Of a stretch of DNA of 64,000 bases, positions 32,990 through 43,375 are shown one piece after another; within the stretch, counting starts at the first letter, position 1, and each line of letters begins with the position of its first letter. The notes beneath the pieces are model-generated. The model was not told where the DNA came from. It worked only from the letters and a program-made list of their open reading frames with translations, and ran no database searches. Both the position numbers and the translations under genes were made by a program. The DNA is taken from NCBI GenBank assembly GCA_030386875.1, contig CM059559.1, positions 66,974,392 to 67,038,391 on the forward strand, in the 5' to 3' direction. Source of the stretch: Morinoia aosen (Eukaryota > Arthropoda > Malacostraca > Amphipoda > Talitridae).

Positions 32990-33325
32990 CACTCGGGGGG
33001 ATAACAACTATTATAGCCATGGCAATTAGCATTTCCAGAGGGAAATGTGAGGTCCTACGCTAAGGGTTAGGTAGGCCTTTCTTTTGTTGAGGTAGAATAG
33101 TTTTCTTGTTTTGTTGTGGATCTTTTTTTTTTTTGGTTCACTGCTCTCCTGTTTTCTGCACCTATTACTTCTATAACTTATATCTTGTTTCATAAACTTT
33201 TTCTGAGCTTACTGATTCAATGCATCTTGTGCATAGATTCCATGTTCCTCAAGTCCATACTAAATAATGCCTTCCTCTATATCTCATTGGAATGCCTTCA
33301 TTTTGGAGGCTTGAACTAATTTGTC
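32990..33325 (+). repeat. Family A repeat, copy 2
   Basis: It starts ggggggataacaactattat, continues with gtgaggtcctac and gggttaggtaggcc, then ttggttcactgctctcctgt and cttgtgcatagattcc, and ends with gaggcttgaactaa. No interruption is seen. Confidence 0.8.
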
Positions 33326-33895
33326 CAATTTAATTTTCTGTGCTGTGAAATATGCTACAAGGAACAGCATAAACAGTAAATTTTTGTTATTCTCAATACC
33401 ACGATTTACTATTCTGGAAATAAAATTTTAAAAATCCTGAAATATATGCAATACAATATTTATTTTCACATTGGTTATCCAACTCATTTGTTGATGTTTG
33501 ACTGACCTTGTTTGGGTTTGCCTGAAAAATATAAAAAATAATATTTTTTATTTATAAGAGTGATGTTATTGTTTCTCTTTTCACCTCTGAATATTTCAGG
33601 GCATTCAGTCTAATTCTGTGCATTCAATAGAAATTCTTCACATTCTGTGCACATTTTCTCTTCCTCAAGTGATTACTTTGAAAAACTCTGCATGCTTTGT
33701 TTCCATTTAATCATAGGAAGGTCACCTGAACATTTGATCTGTACTCTTCTCTGAGGCTTAACTCTTTTGCTCTTCTTACGCTCCTACTACAAACTGCTCT
33801 CATTCTACCCATCTGTGCTTTATCATCTACTATACGGTATAGGCTGAGTATACCTAATGTTGAAACAAATTTGTGGGACCTCAAAACATTGATGT
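33326..33895. other. No gene recognised
   Basis: AT-rich sequence without supported features. Confidence 0.5.
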
Positions 33896-34082
33896 TTATC
33901 CTTAAGGGAACCGTCTAGTCAGAATCAAGAAAATGGCCGTCCCGTTTTTTGTATGGTATCTAGATCTATGAATTTTTGCATACGTATGTATTTTTGAAAA
34001 TGAATGAGGGTTGTATTGGGCACTTTTTCCGTTTTCGCCATAATTATGGAGATAACGAAAAAAATGGATTGAAAAAATTGGG

Positions 34083-34395
34083 TATATTCAAGCCACTTCT
34101 TCTCAAAAAGTACTCATTGTAGAGAAATGATTTAGAAATCATTGAATGCGAAACGAGTTGCTGTATAAAGAGTCAGAGGATTATATTGAAATTTGCAATA
34201 ATGAATTTGTTATGGAATTTAAATAAAAAAATTTATAGTGTCAGTCATTTTTCCGTGGATTTTTCAATGTAACTGAAATTCTTCTGTGAATTTCAATATA
34301 ATCCTCTGACTCTTTATGCAGCAACTCTTTGCGCATCTAATGGTACCAAAATCATTGCTCTACGATAACAACTTTTTGAGAAGAAGCTTGAATAT
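34083..34395. repeat. Foldback element with arms of about 110 bp
   Basis: Positions 34083-34196 and 34286-34395 are inverted copies. Both contain agagtcagaggattatattg next to gttgctg, and further out cttcttctcaaaaagt and a diverged middle. The spacer is about 90 bp. The termini may lie further out (33902 and 34555), where aagggaacc and ggttcctt are found, but the match between is weak. Confidence 0.75.
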
Positions 34396-34680
34396 TGACA
34401 TTTGCACAATCAGCAGCATTGCTCAGAAAACGCGTTTTAGTGCCAAGCCGAGACAGGTTTTTTTTGGTTTGAAAGCTATATTTCTTGGAGAAATTGGTAG
34501 TGTTGACGTTTTGAATATCATTTTTCAAAGTTATTGTGGTTCCTTGAGGGAACCAGTACCACAAGTGGTACCAATAATGTCTAAAACGCACCAGGAGCAT
34601 AAGCTGGGGCGTCCTCAGCATCCTCTTAGGTTCCTCTTACAAGATATGAAAGCGCCACGCAGAGCCAAACGCTTATATTA

Positions 34681-35405
34681 GTACCGAGCAATCAATGTCA
34701 AATCCAGAAAAATCTTGATCTGCCATCGAAAGAAGCCATCTAAATCTGAATAAATCGTCGGTCTGCAACAACTAGATCAGCTAACGTTACATATCTAAGC
34801 AAGCAAGCAGGGCGAGCTACCAATCATCCTCCTTCCCCCCTGAGGGAGGAAGGGGTGGAGGTACCGAGAACTCAACTTGCCAAATCTCAAAAATTTTGAT
34901 CTGCTTGCAAATAAATGCATATCTAATTATGAACAAACCGTCGGTCAGCAACAACTAACTCGGCTAATTTGGCACATGTTCACTAGCCTGCTGGACGAGC
35001 TTCCCCCACCCTCCTTCTTCGCCCGAGGGAGGGAGGGGTGGAGTTTCCGAGAATTCAACTTGCCAAATCTCAAAAGTCTTTACTTGCAAGCAGATAGATG
35101 CATACCTAATTATGAACAAACCAACAGTCAGCAGCAACCGACCAAGCTCACTTGGCACGTCTTCCCAAGCTGGCCGGGCGAGCTTCCCCCCCCCCCCCCT
35201 CTTTCTTACTCCCGAGGGAGGGAGGGGTGGAGGTACCGAGAATTCAACTTGCCAAATCTCAAAAGTCTTGACTTGCAAGGAGATAGATGCACACCTAATT
35301 ATGAACAAACTGACACTCTGCAGCAACCGGCTCAGCCAGCGTGGCATATGTGCAAAAGGTGGCTGGGCGAGCTACCCTCTACCCTCCTTTCAAACCCCCA
35401 TTTGA
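34681..35405. repeat. Satellite of about 186-bp units, four copies
   Basis: Units start near 34681, 34856, 35041 and 35229. Each has accgag, aacttgccaaatctcaaaa, cctaattatgaacaaac and a cgagct block before a ccctc...gagggagg segment. The first copy is most diverged. Unit lengths near a multiple of three keep a plus frame open across three copies; I do not call this a gene. Confidence 0.85.
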
Positions 35406-36757
35406 CATACTTTGGTGAGACGAATCGTTCTGCCGCTTTGCAGGAATGAAGTTTAGGACTTTCTCAATCGAATAGAGCAATAAAAAAAATATGATGGATT
35501 TTTGATTTTCGACTAGTCGGTGGCCTAAATGCCATTTCACAGTCCCTTGTGTTATGCACTTAAATATCATCTTCATCTACTAGCACTAAACTTGCATAAA
35601 ATTGTGTATTTCACCTTGCAATTTGATTGGTTTATTATTATCTTTCAATCCAATTTTATGTAATTTCACTTTATTTGTTCAGTCAATATCAAGGATGGCA
35701 CTTTTCTCACTCCATATTTCAGTTATATTCTCTGCTGATGCTTTGACACCAGATGTTACTGCCCCATTTATCTCAGGCATTCCTTGCCTTGTTGGTACTC
35801 CTGTTAACTGTTTATATTTTTAAAATCATATAAACGATTGTACATTCACTTCATATTAGTTTCTCATCATTTCAGGCCTTATACATTAAAAGAATTGTCT
35901 ATAATTATCCTCCTGATATTACTAGTTGGCTTTTTTCTCATGCTTTTCTGCTTTGTATCATGTATAAATTTTACAGTCTTCACCTTACAGCGCTTGGTCC
36001 CCTCCAAAGATATATTTTCACATACCTTTATAGTGGTCTCTGCTCTGCCAGTGATTTTACCTTTTTCTTCTACCTAACAGTCTCTTAGTTCATTATTAAT
36101 TCATCTATTCACTCTAGCACGTGGTGGTAAAGGCGCGCGACATGAAATGTAGGCCGACTGGTGGGAGGCTTGGTGACCTTTTGCCTGGTTTGAGTGAATT
36201 GAACAGCACACCATGCCATCACTAAATAAAACAATATATGCCTCAAAATTGCAACTATGATGCCACATGGCAACAAGAAATGATGAACTAGGGATTATCA
36301 AATATACAGATGAAACGCCTTTGTAGCGTCTGTTTGTAAAACGTTCTATATAATAATAATTATTTATTCACTCTAGACGCTTTCTTTATTTTTGCCACAT
36401 CAATATGCATTTTATTTTTAATTTTAGTGGTTACTATTATAAACTGTAATGTTGAGAACATGTTTGAATGTCCGAAAATTTGTTGATAATGGTGGAGGGT
36501 CATTGAAGTTACCTGTCTGTCTGATATAATTATAATTCAGCATTGTTTTTCGAATCAGGAAACACCTGATCAAAATTTCAATTGTGAAAAATTATATCTT
36601 AATGTTTATAAAAATAATTATTGTTACAAAATGCATGGTAAGAGAAAATGGGGCACCCATTTTAAAAACCATTCTAACCTAAATACTCTATTTTCGTTGG
36701 GATAGGGTTTGATTTTTGCACGCGGTAGTAAAGTGATAAGTGGTACGTGCGCCCCAG
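35406..36757. other. No gene recognised
   Basis: AT-rich DNA upstream of the ankyrin exon. N-terminal exons of that gene were not identified. Confidence 0.5.
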
Positions 36758-36944
36758 CTGTTGCTGCAGTGTGGCGCGTCTGTGACGGCCCGCACCGCAG
36801 ACGGACGCACGGCCTTGCACTCGGCGTGCCACTGGGGCAACTTGGAGTGCGTGCGGCCTCTCGTGCGCGCCCACTCGGACATCAACGCGCAGAGCAACAG
36901 TGGACAGACGCCTCTGCACCTCGCTGCCAGGAATCCCAACGCTG
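36758..36944 (+). CDS. ANKRD49: ANKRD49-like exon with ankyrin repeats
   Basis: The acceptor is probably gtgcgccccag ending at 36757 (an alternative AG lies at 36768-36769) and the donor is gtacct from 36945. Read in phase 0 it encodes LLLQCGASVTARTADGRTAL, HSACHWGNLECV, then DINAQSNSGQTPLHLAARNP, two ankyrin repeats. It leaves in phase 1. Ankyrin repeats bind proteins. The short size and the linked second exon resemble ANKRD49. Confidence 0.75.
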
Positions 36945-38381
36945 GTACCTGCCATGTCATTGATGTTATCATTAGAATGTTTGAGAAATTTTCAATTCTT
37001 GAATATTTTTTGTGTAAAAATGTGAACAAAATGAGTAGTATATTTGAATAGTTACATCTTTTACTTTCATTAAGGTTGAGTTTTATGAAAAGAAGTGAAA
37101 CTTTTTGTGAAAACTTTCTGCTTCTTGAAAATTTTGCGCTCTATTTCCAACCTCAACTTTTTAGGTATTCTAACACCAATTGCTTTAGTACATTATTGAA
37201 GGAATATTTAGATTTCAGTCATATTGTAACTTGATGAACTCTAGTCCAGTGACTTGGTTTTTAATGCCTAGTGTTGTTTGCTCTTTTTTTTGCTTATCTC
37301 TTCACTAAATAATATCAACCATGAATTGACTCCTAGGTTCTTTCCATTTTCACAAGATTATTTAATTTTAATGAACTTAACAATTCAATTGCTACAGTCA
37401 ATGGTATATTTGCAAATTTTTTCTATTTTTTCTTACTATTTAGGAGGAACTTGTAGATTTCTTTAGGTTTGTCATCTTAGAAATGCGCTGTTATCTGAAG
37501 GACATTAATATCAGTGGCAAGTGATCGTGGGTTAATATCGAATGATGTTGAATATACCAAGCAGGCAAAGATTTCACGACATTGCACCCCACTGTGTTTC
37601 TCACAGTATATATATATATCAACATTTGATTGTTTTGGTTTGGGTTCACTCGTGAACAATTGGTCCTTGGAACGGATTGTTAGGAACAATTTCAGATTTG
37701 GCCATCAATGGTGACATTTCGGTTAAAAATACCCCTTTTAATTTTAGTGCTTCTCGAATGCTTTGGTTGTTTTCTTACTATCACTAGTCAATGTGTAATT
37801 ATAGTTTATCTGTTTATGGCAGCAATAATAGTTGAAATTTTGATGTAACTTCTTTGACAACTTAAAATTAACATGTGACCTTGCTATTTAAGTTACTTCC
37901 GGTCATGGTTGAAACACTGGGGATTCAAAAGGTGGCGTAATATTTTGGTTAACTGAATGAATAAATCACACATCCTCACAGTTCTATCAATTAACTATTC
38001 CTGTAAACAGCAAAATCATTGATAAAACCGTGATTAGTGCAACAAAGGAATGATGAAACTAATTTCACTGATCAGCGTTTTTTCTATATGAACTCTTTGA
38101 AGCTATGTATCTTTGCTTTAGTTTCCTCACCTGAATAACTGATTTCTATGAAAAACTGCAAATTAGATTTTTATTTATTATTTTCCTTGATGGCTTACTC
38201 TACTGTAGAGCTACGAGCATCACAAGTGCGCTAGATGGTGGACTCAAATTTGACTGAACATTTGCCCGAGTTCTGTAATGTTTTAAAAGGTTATTACTGA
38301 TCAAAATGATGCCCTAACTATTTTAAAATACGCAACCGCCACCGCTGGCTCATTTTGGGCAATTGATATTCAATTGTAATC
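36945..38381. other. Intron, nothing recognised
   Basis: First part of the 3.2-kb intron between the two ankyrin-gene exons. Confidence 0.5.
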
Positions 38382-38609
38382 TTAAACACTTTAACTGCAA
38401 TTTATTTAATTGAAGATCAGTATTCAACTCAAATTAAAAGTCAATTGTAGTTAGCAATTTAGAAAATAGCAAAAAATAACTGGATCATGTTTTCATTTAG
38501 TTCTAATTAAGTATTTATGAAAATTGAACTTGTGACTACAAGTCCATCTGCAGCATTATAAAAATCCTTCCATGGCCACCGACGGCGCACGTTGCAGTCA
38601 AAATGTTAA
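38382..38609. mobile_element. TTAA MITE, copy 2 (diverged)
   Basis: TTAA at 38382-38385 and 38606-38609 flanks an interior aligned with the MITE at 25704: tattcaactcaaatt, agtcaattgtagttagcaat, aaataactggatc. Termini read ACACTTTAACTGCAA and, on the minus strand, CATTTTGACTGCAACG. Confidence 0.75.
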
Positions 38610-39224
38610 ATTTCATAAAAAAATATTTTTAATGGGAGCTAGGTTTGTTCATAATTTTCCTAGACGTTGAATTTGCATATGTGTTGTTTTTATTTCATTG
38701 AAGGTATCTTGCTAACAGTAGTTAAGTTTGCTTATGTGAATTTTGCATCTCGTCGTGTTGAATTAAGCTCTGTGCTCTAGCCACTAAATTTGTATCACTT
38801 GGGCATTGTATCATGTTTTCAAGTTAATAAGCTATTGTTGTGCAGTAGCAGATTGAATTGAGTTATTATCAAACGCAAGTTCTACTTTGACGTTACCAAA
38901 TTTTTTACTTACTTGTTTGTTGCTCTCAACCTTAGAGATGATTATCTTAAGATCTGTCTGCTGAGTAGTTTTACCCATTGAAGGTTCTTTTATATCATGC
39001 GGAAATTTTTTACCAATCGCAGAACTTATTCGAGATGTAATTTTTCATGAAATTTAATCCGATAGCCTCAATTGAGGTTTATGTAAATGGCTGTTGCATC
39101 TAGTTCTGGGAGTCATAACCTTGTTTGGTTGCCTCGGCTATAGGTAGGCTTTTTGGACTTACGTCTTTCATGCCCATTTAGATTCTTTCCTTCATCATAA
39201 CTTCTTTGTTATCTCTTTTTACCC
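38610..39224. other. Intron, nothing recognised
   Basis: Middle part of the ankyrin-gene intron. No repeat or exon recognised. Confidence 0.5.
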
Positions 39225-39725
39225 GTCTGGGGGATACAACTATTGTATCCATGGGAATTAGCACTCCCTGGGAAAATGTGTGAGGGCCTAAGCTGAGAGT
39301 TAGGTAGGCCTTCTTTTTGTTGAAGTAAATTACTTTTGTTATTTTTCGGTTTGCTTTTGTTATTTTTCGATTTGCTTTTGTTAGTTTTCGATTTGCTTTT
39401 GTTATTTTTCGATTTGCTTTTGTTATTTTTCGATTTGCTTTTGTTATTTTTCGATTTGCTTTTGTCATTTTTCGATTTGCTTTGTATTATTTTCGTTTTG
39501 TTAAAGGACCACTTTTTTTTATTCACTGCTGCCCTGTTTTTCAGCATCTACTACTTTCTTTGTCAACTTTTATCTTATTTCATAAACCTCTTTCTCAACT
39601 TACTGTTTCTATGCCCCTTCTGCATGAATTCCTCATTCCCTTATTTCCCTACTAAATGGTTCCTTCCCCTCTTTGGAACGCTTATTTTTAGCAATTAGGA
39701 AGGCTCAAACTAACATCTAATCTAA
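39225..39725 (+). repeat. Family A repeat, copy 3, with internal 21-bp minisatellite
   Basis: It starts ctgggggatacaactattgt and ends aactaacatctaatctaatc. Between 39336 and 39485 it carries about seven copies of a 21-bp unit, ttttgttatttttcgatttgc, lying where other copies have ttttttgttttgttaaggac. A related 3' fragment may follow to 39900. Confidence 0.85.
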
Positions 39726-40116
39726 TCTCGTCTTTTTATTTTATTTCTATTCATTCTTGCCTTACTGTTTCTATGCACAGGGTATCCTCTTTGGTTACGC
39801 TCCTTGATCATGGATCCACCGTTTTTTCATACGTTCTGCTCTAAATGGTCAATTCTCTTGGGTTTCTTGAGATCACCTTTGCTGTGGCTTGGGAGTCTTA
39901 ATGAAATGAGATATTTTATTTACAGGGTTTGAATGTGTGATCTATGCAGTTATCTGTGCCTTTAAGCAATTTGTGAATATGTATGAACATGATAAATTCC
40001 TTGTTACTGACTTTTGTCATCATAGGGCTGGTGTTCGGGACTTCATACGCAGTAGACTAAGTATCTCATGAAAAACGCCTGCTTTTCTTGCTAACATTGA
40101 GTGCCGTCATTCGCAG

Positions 40117-40319
40117 CGCGCACCCTGAAATACCTGCTGCGGCAGCCTCGGCTTCGTAAAGACATCCTCAATAGCCTAGGAGAGACAGCCCAGGACGTGG
40201 CGGAAAAACACGGGCCGTTTGCGCCCTTGTTTGACAGCGTACAGCAGAAACCCCTGACAGAGCTGGAAACCCCGGATTGCAGAGAACAGTCGTGTGAAGA
40301 GTCGGACTCTGTAAGCTAG
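40117..40319 (+). CDS. ANKRD49: ANKRD49-like last exon
   Basis: The acceptor is gtcattcgcag ending at 40116. Two bases complete an Ala codon with the previous exon (phase 1). It encodes RTLKYLLRQPRLRKDILNSL, GETAQDVAEKHG, then an acidic Ser-rich tail, and ends at TAG 40317-40319. LGETAxDVAxxxG is an ankyrin-type end as in ANKRD49. The next gene starts 207 bp downstream on the same strand. Confidence 0.75.
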
Positions 40320-40526
40320 AACGTGCTAGACCAGTGTGCCTGTGAAAATAGTAAACCAATTTGGTGCTCAGTTGTAAGCAACTAATTAGAGGCAACATTT
40401 TAGCTTTTCCTGTTGTCTGTCATCGTAAGTAACTTTATAGTTTTTATTCTGTAAGTAAAAACTGCATCACTTTGCTTGTGCGCCCATAAACTTCAGCCCA
40501 CTGCAAAGAGAGGGACAGGAGGAAAG

Positions 40527-40993
40527 ATGGCTGTGGCGGCTCGCAAAGTCGTCCGGCAGGGGCTGGAGATGCGCGCGCAGTTCGATTTCAGTGCGTACTC
40601 CCTGACCTCTTGGTTCCCGCGCCACATGTACGTCGGCCTCATGCAGCTCATGGGCAAACTGCACAGCATCGATGCCGTCATTGAAGTGCACGACGCAAGA
40701 GTTCCCTTCACAGGTCGAAATGTTAAGTTGTCTGACATAGGAATATTAAAACCTTCTCTCCTGGTCATGAATAAAGTAGACCTCATTGATCCTAAGTATC
40801 AAAGCTATATCGTTTCCCGTTTTGCTGATGTTGGCGAAAAGGTAATCTTCACTAACTCTAAAGATTCAAAGGATCAAACTATTGCAAATATTGTACCTGA
40901 GGTTTTAGATAAATTAAAAGATGCAAACCGGGGCAATCGCTCCGATTTCAGCGAAATCAACCTCATGATCCTGGGAATTCCGAATGTGGGCAA
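40527..40993 (+). CDS. MTG1: MTG1 exon 1, 5' part
   Basis: ATG at 40527 follows ggaaag. The basic start MAVAARKVVRQGLEMRAQFD could serve in mitochondrial targeting. The G4 motif MNKVDLIDP and the G5 region (FTNSKDSKD) are intact. It ends in the first copy of the 12-bp target duplication (40982-40993, gaatgtgggcaa). The residue after GIPNVG becomes Asn instead of Lys at the junction. Confidence 0.92.
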
Positions 40994-41524
40994 CCCCCTC
41001 GCGCCATCTCGCCCTTGTCGCGGGGAGGGGGCTTGCGTGCCTCTATGATGCCCAGGGCTGTGCTACCCAGGTGCAACCATGGTAGAGTGGCCTGGGTTGA
41101 GGGGTCAGACGAAGAGAGATGGCAGCATTGTGACCACCCTACTGACTTGGACTTCTATACGGATTTGTGCTGACTTTCTCTCTTCGGATGACCTGGCCTT
41201 CTCCTGGACCACGCTCTGACCTCTCCTTGGGGGCTGGCAGGAGCCTAGGCCCGTCCTGCCAGTTTTGAAGTCGCATGCGGCGAGGGCTAGTGGGAGGGGT
41301 GGCTGGGTAGGCGGGGGGCTGCTTAAACGTCCTTGGCGTGCGGGAACGCGCCTTCGACTAGTCAAGCGCATCAACCTGCTGATCCTGGTCACTCTGACTG
41401 CTATGCCTGTACCTAGCGAGCGTTCCCGTTGGGACTACGTGTGCCCGACATCAGGGATCCCCTTGTAGGCGGCCGTCTTAGGTGCTGGCTCGGGGTGACA
41501 GGTGAAACCTTACCTTTTCTCAAC

Positions 41525-43375
41525 ATGGAAAATTTTCCCGCTATATCTTCGGTGACGACTGGACCCTCACGCACGGACACCTGTACTGAATCTTCCTCAA
41601 CTTTGCCATTGGCGCAGCAACCACCATCACAGTCTTCTGCGAGTGGTGACGCTGAAGCCGGGCCGTCTGAGAAAATGAATATTATCCTTGAACCTCATGT
41701 TCCCCCACCTCAGAGACAAAGGGTGCAACCACACCGACACAAGCGCCGTGTTCGGCGGCAACATTTGTTCGCAGAGCCCCTGGCCAATATCGATGATAAC
41801 GAAAATGCAGCTCTCCCAACGGAATTTAAAAGATTTTTCATTATTAAAACCAAGGATGGATCGCCCATGAGCCACGTTGACGTGATTGAAGCCAATCGTC
41901 AACTGTGCAGGGGACTTGGTGGCAGACCTGCGAAAGTAACAGAGACCCGGAACGGCGGTCTATTGGTTGAGGTGCGCAACCAGCACCAAAGTGCGGTTAT
42001 CTTAGGCCTGCGGTCCCTTGCGGGAGTTGGCGTGCAGGTGTCTCCTCATGACAGACTTAATGAGTGCAAGGGTACCATATTGTACGACAACTATCCTCAG
42101 TATAGCGACGACCGCCTCCTAGAGGAACTGAAGCAATTCGAAGTGAAAGCATTATACCGGATCAAGAGATTCGAGCGGGGAGTTTTGATGCCCTCGTCAA
42201 TATACATCCTCACTTTTGACCGCTGCCACCTACCACAGTCTGTAGACATTGGATGGACAAGATGCCTCGTGCGCCAGTACGTGCCGAAGCCCCGCCGCTG
42301 TTTCAAGTGCCAGGACTTTGGGCATGGTGCCAGGTCCTGCCGTGTTGAGCCTGGCGTGTGCGTCAACTGCGCGGAAGAACAGCATGAACTGCCCTGCACC
42401 AAAGCTCCCCGATGTGCCAACTGTGGTGAGCAACATCCTGCTAGCTCTCAGTCTTGTTTCTATTATAAACTTGAAGAGGAAACCCTAGCGGTGCAGACAA
42501 ACCAGCGCATCAGCTATGGCGAGGCTAAGCGCGTGGTTGGCAGTCGTTTCAATAAAACCCGAGTTACGTATGCAGAGAAGGCTAAAACCCCTCAAGCGAT
42601 GCCCACCAACCGTGTTCCCGGCCCTGCTGGCCGGTGCCAGCTGAGGAATACTGCAGTGGAACGGGAGCCGGGTGCTGGTGGAGCGGCCATCCCAAGAATA
42701 TCTGCAACTGAAAAACAACCACCTGCATCCAAAAGTAGAGCGAAAAGAAGTCCAACGGAAACTTTGGTGGCGGACCAGCCAAACACACCTGGTGAACCTT
42801 TGAGAGCAATACCTTCTATAATAACCTCGAGAAAGCGTACACAGAGCGGCACGTCGCCGACCCACAGCAACAACATGGGTAATGTGGCAAAAGCACCTAG
42901 AGTCACCGAAAGAGCTCTTGATGCACTTCCAAGCCAGGCAAAGATTATTCCGGAGCCGGAGCCGGCAGCCCCGCCTGGTGGTATATCGGAACCAGAATGC
43001 AAAGTGGATAGAGTGCCCCGACCAGGCGTGCGGATGCCCGGCAGTGGAAGTGGGGCTGTGGGGAGCGCTGGACGTGACCTTTCGGTTCCTCGTGCGGACG
43101 GTCGCAGGTCTGAGCGGGATAGTGAGCGGCATATTGTGACGCAGCGTGTTCGCTCTCTGGAACGCGTCACAATTGTCCCAGAAGATTTCGCGTCGCATAT
43201 GTTGAAGAAATTTCCTATCCCGCGTGGCTTCCCAACTAAGCCAACTCCCGCAGTGCCAATTCATACATGGAATGATAGACCCATAAGCCCCGTGCCGCCT
43301 GATCTGGCAACCGCTCTGAATGAGGGTGCTGAGAAGGACTCCACGCGTGCTAAATCTCGAACTGGTAAACCGTGA
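41525..43375 (+). CDS. LINE-2 ORF1, gag-like
   Basis: It begins at ATG 41525 (MENFPAISSVTTG), 616 residues. An N-terminal disordered region is followed by FKRFFIIKTKDG and a gag-like fold, then zinc knuckles around CFKCQDFGHGARSC, CVNCAEEQHELPC and CANCGEQHPASSQSC. The last third is Pro/Ser/Arg-rich. It has one gag module, unlike LINE-1. Its stop TGA (43373-43375) overlaps the ORF2 start. Confidence 0.88.
   Translation: MENFPAISSVTTGPSRTDTCTESSSTLPLAQQPPSQSSASGDAEAGPSEKMNIILEPHVPPPQRQRVQPHRHKRRVRRQHLFAEPLANIDDNENAALPTEFKRFFIIKTKDGSPMSHVDVIEANRQLCRGLGGRPAKVTETRNGGLLVEVRNQHQSAVILGLRSLAGVGVQVSPHDRLNECKGTILYDNYPQYSDDRLLEELKQFEVKALYRIKRFERGVLMPSSIYILTFDRCHLPQSVDIGWTRCLVRQYVPKPRRCFKCQDFGHGARSCRVEPGVCVNCAEEQHELPCTKAPRCANCGEQHPASSQSCFYYKLEEETLAVQTNQRISYGEAKRVVGSRFNKTRVTYAEKAKTPQAMPTNRVPGPAGRCQLRNTAVEREPGAGGAAIPRISATEKQPPASKSRAKRSPTETLVADQPNTPGEPLRAIPSIITSRKRTQSGTSPTHSNNMGNVAKAPRVTERALDALPSQAKIIPEPEPAAPPGGISEPECKVDRVPRPGVRMPGSGSGAVGSAGRDLSVPRADGRRSERDSERHIVTQRVRSLERVTIVPEDFASHMLKKFPIPRGFPTKPTPAVPIHTWNDRPISPVPPDLATALNEGAEKDSTRAKSRTGKP

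Noticed and set aside
34877-35449. Protein gene of 190 codons
   Set aside because: It lies wholly in a tandem satellite with a unit length close to a multiple of three.
39178-39547. Lys/Asn-rich repeat protein on minus strand
   Set aside because: By-product of the 21-bp minisatellite.
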